Source of the DNA: Entophlyctis helioformis
Taxonomy: Eukaryota > Chytridiomycota > Chytridiomycetes > Chytridiales > Chytriomycetaceae
Direction: 5' to 3'
DNA length: 64,000 nt
Assembly: GCA_025526915.1 (NCBI GenBank)
Contig: JAHLKH010000021.1
Span: 124,001 to 188,000 of the forward strand
The translations under genes were made by a program, and so were the position numbers. The number at the start of each line of letters is the position of its first letter. Position 1 is the first letter of the stretch. Below are positions 45,084 to 55,258 of the stretch, piece after piece. The notes beneath the pieces were generated by a model, which did not search any database, had not been told where the DNA came from, and saw only the letters and a program-made list of their open reading frames with translations.

Positions 45084-46467
45084 TTACTTGCGTCCCTTTC
45101 CTGAGCCCTTGCGGCCGCGGCCACCGCTGCCACTCAGACTGCCAATATGGATGCCGCCTCTGCCGCCTCTGCCGCTCTTGCCGCCGCTCTTGCCGCCACG
45201 ACCGCTGCTGTTGACCGCGTCGATATGCTTCTTGGCCACAGTCATGACGCCGTCCTTTATCCGTCCAATCGACCCGATGATGCCCACATTGCTGGTCTTC
45301 TTCTTGGTGCGGTCCTTCTTTTCGGCGCGCGACACAAAGTCGCTGCCCATGATCTGCGTCTTGAGAGACTTGTGGTACGTGCCGTTGTCCCTGGCCTGCT
45401 GGATCTTCTTGCGCGCGCGCTCTTCGGCCTTTTGGCGCATACCAATGGCAATCATCATTGGCGCCTTGGGTGCCTTGCCAGGCTGTTTTGCACATGTCAA
45501 TGTCGTGTCAGTTTGGAGGGGACGCGCTGGACTGCAGATAGAATGCCAGGGGCAGATGCATCTTACCTTGGCACCCAGCTCAACCAGTTTGGCTTTTTGG
45601 TAGTTGATGCGGTCCTTGCCGGTCAACTCGGATGCAGCTGTCCGCGTATCGCCAGAGTCAGCACAAGACGGCAGCGTGCACGTTGACAGACACACGCGAC
45701 GCACTGTACTGCTCAATGAGCTTGGATGTCTTGAGGATGTTCATGAGCTCGCGGTCATTGTCATCGTCCTCCCTGCAGCACAGCAGCGCTTGTCAGATCC
45801 AGCCACGCGATCCATCCAGCCACGCGATCCATCCAGTCAGCCAGCCAGACGGCCACTGACTTGTCCTGCTTCATCTCCTCGGTCGTCAGCTTGGGCTGGA
45901 CGATCTTCCTGCCCGACACCTTGCCAATGTCCGAGCTCTGCTGCCCTGTCAGTCACGCCAAGCATGCAACAGGCACGCTCGTCACACGCTCGCCACACGC
46001 ACCATGAACGTCTTCCAGTCGTGTCTGGATGCCGACGACGATCCTCTGCTCTTGGCATCGTCAAACACAACCACATCGACCTTGGGCTGCTGTGCTTCGT
46101 CGTCTTCCTCCTCGTCGCCGTCCTCGTCCTCATCCTCATCCTCATCCTCATCCTCGTCGTCGCTGCGCATGTCATCGATGTGGTGTCCTTCCAGATCCTC
46201 AAACTGCTCGTCGTCGTCTTGATCGTCCTCGTCGCCATCGTCTTGGCTGTCGTCTGAATCCAGGCCGGCATCCACAGCAGTGCGCTTTGCAGCCTTGCGG
46301 GTCTTGCTGGTCTCGCTGCCGTCGTTGTCGTTGTCGTTGTCGCTGCCAAAGAGGTAGCCAAACTGCGCATCCATGACGGCCTGCAGCCTCTTGGTGGCAG
46401 CCAAATCAGCCTCGCTCGCCGCTGCTTTGGGCTTCGTCTTGGCCTTGACGGCAATCCTGGCGGACAT
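45084..46467 (-). CDS. C1orf131/DUF4602-like nucleolar protein
   Basis: Likely ribosome-biogenesis factor (human C1orf131 is a small-subunit processome component). Starts MSARIAVKAKTKPKAAASE at 46467. A long Asp/Glu run (about 46090-46260) precedes KVDVVVFDDAKSR and HDWKTFM. Further exons give SSDIGKVSGRKIVQPKLTTEEM, DRELMNILKTSKLIEQY, GKDRINYQKAKLVELGAK, PKAPMMIAIGMRQKAEERARKKI and GTYHKSLK. The family pattern of LLKTSKLIE, GKDR, ELGAK and KxxxGMR is complete. The C-terminus (GGIHIGSLSGSGGRGRKGSGK) is an RG/GK-rich nucleic-acid-binding tail. Four introns, all GT-AG. Confidence 0.8.
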
Positions 46468-46667
46468 GTGGCTGTGTGGCCAGCGAGCCAGCCCAGCACG
46501 CAAGAGTCAGCAGGCTGCATGGACGGCATACGCACATCTGCGGGCATGCGACCCACAAGTATGACTGGCTGGTCGATCGGCAGCATCTTCAATTCGCAAC
46601 AAAAAAGTTTGACGTGGCTGGCTGGTCACGTGAACGCACGTGACTTGCGGCGATTGAACATTTGAAA
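46468..46667. promoter_or_regulatory. Divergent promoter region
   Basis: 200 bases separate the starts of the leftward C1orf131-like gene and the rightward C1-peroxin gene. The AT-richest stretch (CAATTCGCAACAAAAAAG, about 46590-46607) and two GCACGTGA/TCACGTGA-like E-box palindromes (about 46625-46642) lie here. Confidence 0.45.
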
Positions 46668-48863
46668 ATGCGGCACCGGCGTCATCGACCATCGGGCTCT
46701 GGATACTTCTTACACCACGACTACCAACAGCACCACTTCCAGCATCGTCACCCTCTGGCCATGGCGTACTTTGACGAAGGAATGCGCCGCCGTGCGCAGC
46801 AAGAGGCTCTCAACGACGACTACGACTTTAGCCTGACGACGCCCGGCGGCCGCAGAGCCAGCAGCAGCAACAGCAACAGCAGCAGCGGCCACGGCTCGCA
46901 CGACTTTGTGGTCTCGACCTTCCACGGCCCGACGTTCTGCGACTTTTGCTCGCAGCTCCTGTGGGGCCTTGCCCGCCAAGGCGAGCAGTGCACAGGTGCG
47001 TGCTGCGTGCTGCTGCCTTATGCGTGCTGCATGATGCGTGCTGCCACGTCACCTGCAACGTGGCGTCGATTGACGCTGGCTGTGATCGGACGGGCCGGTG
47101 GAGCAGAGTGCGGATACGTGGCCCACCGCAAGTGCAGCCCGAGCGTGCGCACGCCGTGCAATCCCGAGCGGCTGGCGTCCACCGGCCGAGCGTCGTTTGC
47201 CGCCGGTACGGCCAGACCCTCCAAGCCGTTTGTGCTCGACGAGTCCATCTCGACGCTGGCGTCCACGGCATCGGCGGTGATTGGATCGGCGGCGGCCATT
47301 GCGGCTGCTGCGGCAGTCAAGGCACGAGACGAGATCCGCGCGCGCGAGGAGCTGCGGGCGGAGCTGAGGTCAGAGCAGCGCGCAGCTGCCAACAAGAGCG
47401 GCGCGTCGCTGCATGTTGTCAATGACGAGCTGGCTGCCGACAGCGATCGGCCGGCTGCCGCGCCGTCGTTGCGAAGCCAGCCCGTGCCCGTGACGCCCAT
47501 GATGGCGCCGCCGCCGACCAAGCCTGCTGCTACTGCCGCTTCTGCCGCTTCTGCTGCTCCTGCGGCCAAGACCTCGCTTGCTGACGACATGTTTGCCAAC
47601 GTGACGGCCGAGGTGCGCAAGGCCGAAGAGGCGAATCGCACCAGCAACCCGCCGCTCAGCCTGGCCACGCTGCTCAAGAGCAACAACAAGTTTGTGGCGC
47701 GTCAGGGGCCGCTCATCTGGATCAACGAGACGGCCATGGCCCTCATCACGTGGCGCAACCCGGCCAACACGCTCGGCTTCATGCTCGGCTACGTTGTGCT
47801 CTGTCAGTCTCCCATGCGTCGCATGACCTACGCTCTGATGAGCGGACACTCTTGCTGACCCATCTGTCCATCCATCTGCCCATCTGTCTATTGATCGATC
47901 GATGGCGGCACAGGCTCGTACCCGATCCTTGTGCCGATTGCGCCGCTCGGCGGGCTCCTCTACGTCATTGCCGTCTCGTACAAGGCACGCGCAGACACAC
48001 TCGCCCGCGGCGAGACTCCCCGTCTTCCGCTGCCACCTGGTGCGAAGCCCAAGATCGTGCTCACCAACGCCCAGTACCTCGCCCACCTCCAGCACATCCA
48101 AAACACCATGACCAACATGTCCGACCTGTACGACGCCGGCTTCGCGCTGGCCCAGTACCTGGACTGGTCAGACCCCGACCGCACGCTGAACGCGCTCTAT
48201 GCCATTGTGGCGGCCATGGTCGGCTACGTTGTGTTCACGTATCTCGTGCCCCTCAACATCATCCTCCTGTGGGCCGGTCTCTTCTTCTTTGTGGCGAACA
48301 CGGCAGTCGCCAAGGCGGCGAGCACGACACTGCGTCCGGTGCTCCTGGACAACCTCCAGCGCGGCGTCGACAGCGTCCTCGGCACGATGCACGCCGTGTC
48401 GCTCACGGCCTCGACGCGCGAAACGGTGCTCACCGTGTCGGTGTTTGAGAACCAGCGGTGGTGGGCGGGACTCGGCTTTGTGCCGGTGCTGCTGCACACG
48501 GAACGCGCCGCGTGGAGCGACGTCACCGGCGATGTGCGCATGACCGCCAAGGAGATGTACGAGCTGCCTGCCCCCACCACGGTCGTGATCAGCGACCCCG
48601 TGCGCGGCGACGTGTCCAAACGCCAGACGTGGGAATGGCTCGACGAGGACTGGACTGTTGATCTTGCTTGGCCCGTGACGCTCGCAAACGGGCCGGCGGG
48701 GCTGGCGTCGTCGTCGCGCGCGCCGCTGCGTGCACCCGACGGCTGGCAGTTTTGTGACCAGGTGTGGGCCAGTGGACGCGATGCGCCCGTCATGGGATCC
48801 TTCACCCGCCGCCGCAAGTGGGTGCGGCGTATGCGCATGGTGCTCTCCGAGTCTGACGCGTAA
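46668..48863 (+). CDS. C1-domain fusion to Pex24/Pex30-type peroxin (dysferlin-fold)
   Basis: Three exons (46668-46995, 47107-47802, 47914-48863). A C1 zinc finger is complete across the first splice: HDFVVSTFHGPTFCDFCSQL then EQCTECGYVAHRKCSPSVRTPC, with the His/Cys ligands in the PKC pattern. The middle is Ala/Ser-rich with a coiled coil (AREELRAELRSEQRAA). The peroxin part starts at MFANVTAEV and includes PLIWINETAMALITWRNP, membrane hairpins (YPILVPIAPLGGLLYVIAV; VVFTYLVPLNIILLWAGLFFF) and C-terminal DysFN/DysFC-like elements (FENQRWWAGLGFVPVLLHTERAAWSD and WEWLDEDWTVDL, DGWQFCDQVWASG). Pex24/Pex28-32 proteins shape ER-peroxisome contacts. The C1 domain suggests recruitment or sensing of diacylglycerol. 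The start may be the later Met at 46762. Confidence 0.85.
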
Positions 48864-49787
48864 AACGTGTAGCATGTACGCACACGGGTGCACTGCCCCC
48901 CATCACTGCATAAAACACACACACCATTGCAAGCGGTTCAACGTTGTGGCTTTGTTTTTTGTTTTTCTGGGCTTTCTTTTGTCAAGAGTGTGGTAGACGG
49001 GATGGGTCTGGGCGACCAAGACAAAAGGAGGTGACGTAAGGAAATAAGTGGTTGTGACAAGGTAGTTGGGATGTAGGAAAAAAGAGTAGCGTCGGGATAC
49101 GATACGATAGGATAGGGTAGAGTAGAGTAGAGGAGGAGGGTGAGAGTCGGAAACAAGGCAGAAACAGAACGAAAGGTCAATGATAAAGAAACGGATGGGT
49201 TGTCAGGGAGGAGTTGGTGTCGACGCAATGTGTTGGTGGTACCGATGGTGTGGGATGGCCAGGGAGAAACGGAGCGGAGCGGGGCGAAGGGAGGAACGAC
49301 TTGGATTAGACGCGTGTGTTTGTGTGTGTATGTGTGACGGGCCGAGTGACGGATCTGCAGACGCAAGAAGAGCGCGACTGGTCTTGGGTGTGGGGCAGTG
49401 TATTGAGGGAACGCGGTTGCCGAAAAAAGAAAGGAGAGGAGCAACGGCCCGAAGAGAACGAGACGATGGATCTCCAGACTCCCTCCGATCCAAGCAAGCC
49501 AGACACTCAGCCTCCGACGTGTACCGAGCCAAAACAAAAACCAAACCGCACGCCAAGACTTGACCAGACCAGACTAGAGACGACCGTCGCACACACTCGA
49601 CAACGCAACCCATCTATCCATGCATCCATTCACGACCGCCGGACAAAGAAACAAAAGAAGGAACCCGCGGATCCGTCGCAACCCAGACCAAGAAACCAAA
49701 CGCCAAGAAAACCACCTCGCAGCACGCCGACGATCAACCACGCCAAGACTCCATCCGTCGCGGGCTTGCTCTCTCTGCTCCCCCGCG
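48864..49787. other. Convergent intergenic region
   Basis: About 920 bases between two convergent stops. It contains T-rich and purine-rich stretches and GATAGGATAGGGTAGAGTAGAG-like repeats (49100-49135). Open frames are low complexity; nothing convincing as a gene. Confidence 0.5.
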
Positions 49788-52475
49788 TTACATGAGACCG
49801 ACATCCCGGAGGTTCGACTGAATAATGATATCGTTGACGGCGGCCATGACAAACTTGATCTGTGTCGTGTCTGTCGCGCAGGTAAAGTGTGTGTAGACCT
49901 GCTTCTTCTCGGACTGGTTGAGAGAGATGAAGCGGTTGAGCATGTACTCGCACGCCGCGTCGTAGTTGTCACCGCCTAGGGAGAGATGGTGTCATTGTCA
50001 GTTGCACAGGACATGGAGCGTGCCATCCAGCGCGACAGCAGATCGTGTGAGTGAGATGCCATGTGGATGGGGAGCTGTCTGCCTGTCTGTCTGTCTGGCT
50101 TACCCTGGAAGTCGGGGAAGTACTTGGCCATGGGGGATCTGGGCAGCTTGTCCTTGAACAAATCAATCTTGTTCAAGAACAGAATGATGGATGTCTGCAC
50201 GAACCACCGGCTGTTGCAGATCGAGTCAAACAGCGTCAAGGCCTCTTGCATGCGGTTCTGTCGGTCGGCACGGCACGGCACGGCAGGAGGGGAGCACAGC
50301 CACAGTACTCGTGAGCCACCAAGAAGGAAAACATGCATGCTGGTGTGCAGGCGGAAGCAGATGATACGCACCACCGTCTCGTCCTCGACAAGTACTTGGT
50401 CGTACTCGGAAATGGCAACCAGGAACACAATGGCCGTGACGTTTTCGAAACAGTGGATCCACTTCTTGCGCTCAGAGCGCTGGCCGCCGACGTCAAACAT
50501 GCGGTAGGTGAGCTCGCCGACGTGGAAGTTGGTTTCCGTGATACCGGTGGTCTTGACACGCGAGCGCAGCACGTCCTGGTCCGTGGGCATGTATCCTGCT
50601 GTACCGATGCGATCCACAGACTCAAAGTAGCTGGTGCCGCCATTGGGTTGTTATCGTTGTTGTTGTGGTGGTTGCATGGTTTGAGCGGGTTAGCATCGCG
50701 CTTGCTGTGCTGCAAACCGAAACACTGCGCGAGGCAGATGCGCGGCAAGGGAACGCACTATCTTGCAGAGTCATTGAGCTGGTATTCACGCGACCGTGCA
50801 AAGCACGCCTGCACGCCCTCGTCGGCCCAGAGGCTCTTGATGGCAAGCGTGACCTCGGCCGGGAGATCCTCTGCCTCGATCTGGTTGGGCAGATCCAGGA
50901 TGACAGCCTTGTGGGCCTCGTTGGCGGGGTTGCCGAGCGGGATGCCCATGTTCTGCATGGCCTCGAGAATGACACGCATGGACTGGGCCGTGTTGGAGAA
51001 GATGATCTCCTTGAAGGCCTCCTTTTCTTGCTGGCTGTAACCGCTTCCGTGGATAAGCGTCATCTGCTTGAGAATGGTGCTCTTGCCCGACTCTCCGGCG
51101 CCTGTGAGTTGAGTCGATTGCATCGCATAGCATAGCATGGGATTGCATGGCATAGGTTTGCATAGCATTGCGCGTTGGAAACGAGCGAGGTGCCGTGGGC
51201 AGTGAGTGACACGGGTTAGTCAGCTGTGCAGGTGCAATGCGGCAGTAGCACCAGTAGCAGCAGGGATGGAAGGGCAGGTGGTGGATGGGGACGCCACTGC
51301 AAACTCCGCTGCGCTGTCCAGCAGGCGTGTCGACGGCTGCAGCCAAGTGGGTGGCACAGCGGCGCGTCTCTGACCAGCCGGCCGGCCAACCGACTCGAGC
51401 ACACGCGCTCGAAAAGACGGCTTGGGCTGCCCGGGCTGACCGGGCTGACCGGGCCGAACAAAGGAAGGCCACAGAAAGTTCTGGCTGGCTGGCTGGCTGG
51501 TTGGTTGGTATCGAGGCGGGATAATCGGCATTCCGGAAGTGTTTGTGCGTGTGCGTGTGTGTAGTTGTGCGCCGTGGATTCGGCGGTATGGATGCAGGCG
51601 TCTGGAACGCCGACGAATGTGGATGGCTGCCGTCGCAGTTGCTTGGGGCGCTGCGGGTCTGCCAAGCACCGGCAGCCAGACAGGCCGACAGCCAGCCGCG
51701 GGCCGTGGGGACGGGCGGATGACTGGGGCGAGGAAGGGCAGACGAGAGAAAGGGGATGGAGGAAGCGTGGGGTGGGGGAGGTAGGCGGGAGGGGCGGCGT
51801 GTCTTGTGTTGTGTTGTGTCGTATCGTGGCGTGGCGTGGCGTGGCGTGGCATCGCGGCCTTGTGGGCGAGGGGCGTGGCCTTGTGGGCGGCGGGCACGGA
51901 GAAGCGCGGCAGACAGCGCGGCAGCCGCCAAACACGGAGAAGCGGACGGGGCAGCAGCAAAAACACACGGGGCGTGTTTGTGTACGTGTGCGTGTGTGCG
52001 TGTGTGCGTGTGTGCGTGAATGCTCGTATGCCTGCCTGTGTGTGTGCTGCTAGAAGGCGGCCGCCCTGTGCCAAACAAGAGGCCCCCGACCGACCGACCG
52101 ACCAACGACCGACGACGACGACGACGAAAGCGGCCGAGATGGCCCCGCACGCCACGCCACGCCACGCCCCCCAAAATGCCACGCCACGCACCATACGGCA
52201 GACCGCACCGCAGACCGCACCGCAGACTGCCCCAGAAGCAGCACGGCGCTGCCCACGCACCGCACGCAGACAGGCATGCAAATGCACATAGGCAAGGCAA
52301 GGCACATAGGCATGGCAGGGCACAAAGGCACGGCAATGCCAACACAGACGGGCTTACCGAGCAGCAGCATCTTGACCTCGTTCTTGAGCGAGGCCTTTTC
52401 CTTCTTGAGCGCCTGGTCAATCTCATCGTTCTTGCGACGCAGCTCCTGGTCTTCCTGGCTCGACGAACAGCCCAT
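49788..52475 (-). CDS. Heterotrimeric G protein alpha subunit 1
   Basis: Five exons (52358-52475, 50759-51101, 50372-50630, 50104-50257, 49788-49975) give 353 residues. MGCSSSQ has Gly2 for myristoylation and Cys3 for palmitoylation. P-loop [14 protein letters not shown]; the switch region [12 protein letters not shown] keeps the catalytic Arg; switch II is [17 protein letters not shown] with Gln; NKIDLF and TCATDT complete the nucleotide site. The C-terminus is SNLRDVGLM, so the Cys that pertussis toxin modifies in Gi is absent. Intron 1 is unusually long (51102-52357, 1256 bases) compared with its neighbours. The gene is tandem with a second G-alpha 445 bases upstream. Confidence 0.97.
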
Positions 52476-52920
52476 TGTGGAACAGTGGTTGTGGTGGTGG
52501 TGCTTGCTGTTGCGGTTGCTGTTGCGGTTGCTGTTGCTGTTGCGGTTGCTGTTGCGGTTGCTGTGGTCGGTTGGCGGTCGAGCGGCTGCTTTTGCTTTTC
52601 CTGTCGCTGTTGGCAATCGAGCGAGCAAAATACTCACAAAATTTTGCAATCGAGACTGAACGATCGCCCTGCTGTGTCACGGGCACACCATGGTCACCTG
52701 TGCGAGCCTCCTCGTGCAGGCGTCGGCCGCTTGTGGCCTCGTTCAAAGTCACCGCACGCAAGATGTAACAGATGTATTGGGGGGTGGCAAAAGGACCAAA
52801 GTGAGGGTGCGGTGGATGGCATGGGGTGGAATGACATGGAATGGCATAAGATGGCATAAGGTGGCTTGGAATGGAATGGAATGGCATAGGGTGGCATACG
52901 GGCGATCGCATCGCTCCGCA

Positions 52921-54276
52921 TCACATCACAAGTCCAGACTCGCGCAGGCTCGTCTGCAGCAGAATGTCATTGACGGCAGCCATCACAAACTTGACCTGCA
53001 TCGTGTCCGTCGCGCATGTAAAGTGCGGGTAGATCGTCTTGGACTGCGACCGCTGCAGAGACAGGAACTTCTCGAGGAAAAAGTGGCATGCGTTGTCGTA
53101 GCTGGGCCCGCCCGTGTACTCGGGAAAGTACCGCTCGAGCGGCGACTTGGGCAGCTTCTCCTTGAACAGATCAATCTTGTTCAGGAACAGGATGATCGAT
53201 GTGTTGACGAACCAGCGGCTGTTGCAGATCGACTCGAACAGAATGACAGCCTCGTGGATGCGGTTCTGCAGTGCGCGTCCAGTGTGTCCAGTGCACCCCA
53301 CCCCGTGTGAGACGGCCACTCTTGCACACTGTCATGCATGCAAAAGATGAGGGGCAAGAGTGTCGAGTGGCCACTTACCACGTTCTCGTCTTCAATAAGC
53401 GTCTGGTCGTACTCGGAAATGGCAACCAGGAAGATGAGGGCCGTGACGTTCTCAAAGCAGTGGATCCACTTCTTGCGCTCAGAGCGCTGGCCGCCAACGT
53501 CGACCATGCGGTATGTCAGACGGCCGACCTGGAACGTCGTCTCTGTGATGCCCGTGGTCTTGACACGCGAGCGCAGCACGTCCTGGTCCGTGGGCAGGTA
53601 GTCGGGCGATCCGATGCGATCAATCGCGTCAAAGTAGCTGTTGTTGGCACGATAATGCCAATATGCAGCATGGTGAGCACTTGGACTCGGGGTATGCACT
53701 GACGGCGCATACACACGCGACTCACTATCTGGCAGAGTCGTTGAGCTGGTACTCGCGCGAGCGCTCCAGACAGGCACGGACGCCGTGGTCCGAGTAGAGA
53801 GCCTTGATGGCCATGGCCACATCGGTCGGCATCATGTTGTCCTCGACCTGGTTGGGCTGGCTCTCCAGGAACGCCTGGAATGCAGCCGAGCGAGAGTTGG
53901 AAAAGGGAATGCCTAACTGCTGCATGGCCTCCATCACAACGCGCATCGACTGGATCGTGTTGGAGAAGATGATCTCCTTGTAGCTCTCGCGCTCGCGGCG
54001 CGTGTAGCCGTTGCCGTGGATGAGCGTCATCTGCTTTAAGATGGTGCTCTTGCCCGACTCGCCAGCACCTGTTGTACGAGCATGGCAGAGCATGTCAGCC
54101 GACTGCCAGGTTCTTGTTCGGCGGACACGGAAGCACAGCGGTCAGGGGTCCAACATACCGAGCAGCAGAAGCTTGATCTCATTGTGCCGTTGCTCACGCT
54201 CCTTCTTGAGCGCAATCTCAATCTCGTTGTTGCGACGGTCGTTCTCCGTCTCCTCCTTGCTGGATGTGCAGCCCAT
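52921..54276 (-). CDS. Heterotrimeric G protein alpha subunit 2
   Basis: Paralog of the neighbour with the same exon plan except that the last exon (52921-53265) is unbroken where the neighbour has an intron. Starts [20 protein letters not shown] (Gly2, Cys3). Motifs are [59 protein letters not shown] and [12 protein letters not shown]. The tail is [13 protein letters not shown]; Ser replaces the Gi Cys. The helical domain differs most ([18 protein letters not shown] against [14 protein letters not shown]). Intron 1 here is about 90 bases. Receptor-contact residues at the C-terminus differ from subunit 1, which suggests partly different receptor coupling. Confidence 0.97.
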
Positions 54277-55258
54277 GCTGTGCGTGTGTTGACAAGTAGT
54301 GGCTGCGATTAGAAGGCGAGTGCTGATGGTGCAGTGCGCTCTGTCAGATGCACGGCTGAGGTGTATCAGAGTCAGTACACACTGAAAGCATGCGGCAAAC
54401 ACACAAGAGACAGGAGAGACAGGAGAGCGGCTGTTGTTCGACGTTTGTGCAACAGCGGATGGTGGGACAGAGGAGCGGAGACAAGGCGGCAAGGCGGCTG
54501 AGCCAGGCGGAGATTCACGCATGAACGACGCTCGTTCCATCGCGCAGATGATGCACGCAGCGAGACCCGCAGCAACAGCCACCAGCCGCACAGCATCGCG
54601 GTGCAGATGCGTTGACGGGACGATTGTGCCGCCGGAGCAGGGGCCCTAACGAGACTCTTGGGGGACGGGGCGGGCATGGGACTGCCAGACGAGGCATGCC
54701 AGCACAGCCAAGCAGACTGGCAGGCAGGCTGGACAGACAGGCTGACTGGCTGGTCGGCCGGCATACAGCCGAGTGCGGCCAGAAGCCAAACGCCGCAGAC
54801 AAAATTGCCCGCCCGACCGCCCGCTGCTGGCCGTTCAGTCGCTGCTGGGCGGCTGCTGGGCTGCTGGGCTGCCTCTGCGTCGCTGCCGTGGTGGTGTCGT
54901 GCCCGTCGCTGCCAGGAGTGCAGATGGTGCAGGTGGTGTGCATGTGGTGGCTGGCTTTCTAGTTGGACAGAAGGACAGACGGGCACACGGGCAGGCAGAC
55001 GCTGGTGGGGCAGCCTGAGCAGATGGCAGCCACAGCGTCTGAGTGCTCGCTGGTGCAGCCTGCGGCCTGCTGGACAGGTGCACCGCTAGCAGCACGGCTG
55101 CCCTTGTCGCTTGCTGGCTGCGACCGTGCCCTTGCCGCCGGGTGTCCCACCCCGTGCCTCGCTGTCTCACACCGTCGCAGCCCGCATCTGCCAGGCGTTC
55201 AAGCATCTCGCATCTCACCTCGACGGATGTTGGTTGGGAGGGAGGGCAACTCAAAATG
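54277..55258. other. Intergenic region, no gene recognised
   Basis: About 980 bases upstream of G-alpha 2 and downstream of Bir1. Frames are open in both directions but consist of Ala/Arg/Cys/Trp-rich noise. It contains tandem CTGGCAGGCAGGC-like runs near 54717-54755. I see no credible exon. Confidence 0.45.

Noticed and set aside
51220..52323. Open frames of 250-550 codons inside intron 1 of G-alpha 1, same strand
   Set aside because: Only low-complexity Pro/Ser/Arg/His text with no domain. GC-rich DNA keeps frames open by chance. Exon 1 and exon 2 of G-alpha join perfectly without it.
54372..54986. Minus-strand 204-codon ORF upstream of G-alpha 2
   Set aside because: Composition is Ala/Cys/Arg noise with CTGGCAGG tandem text. 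No conserved segment and no plausible splice partners.
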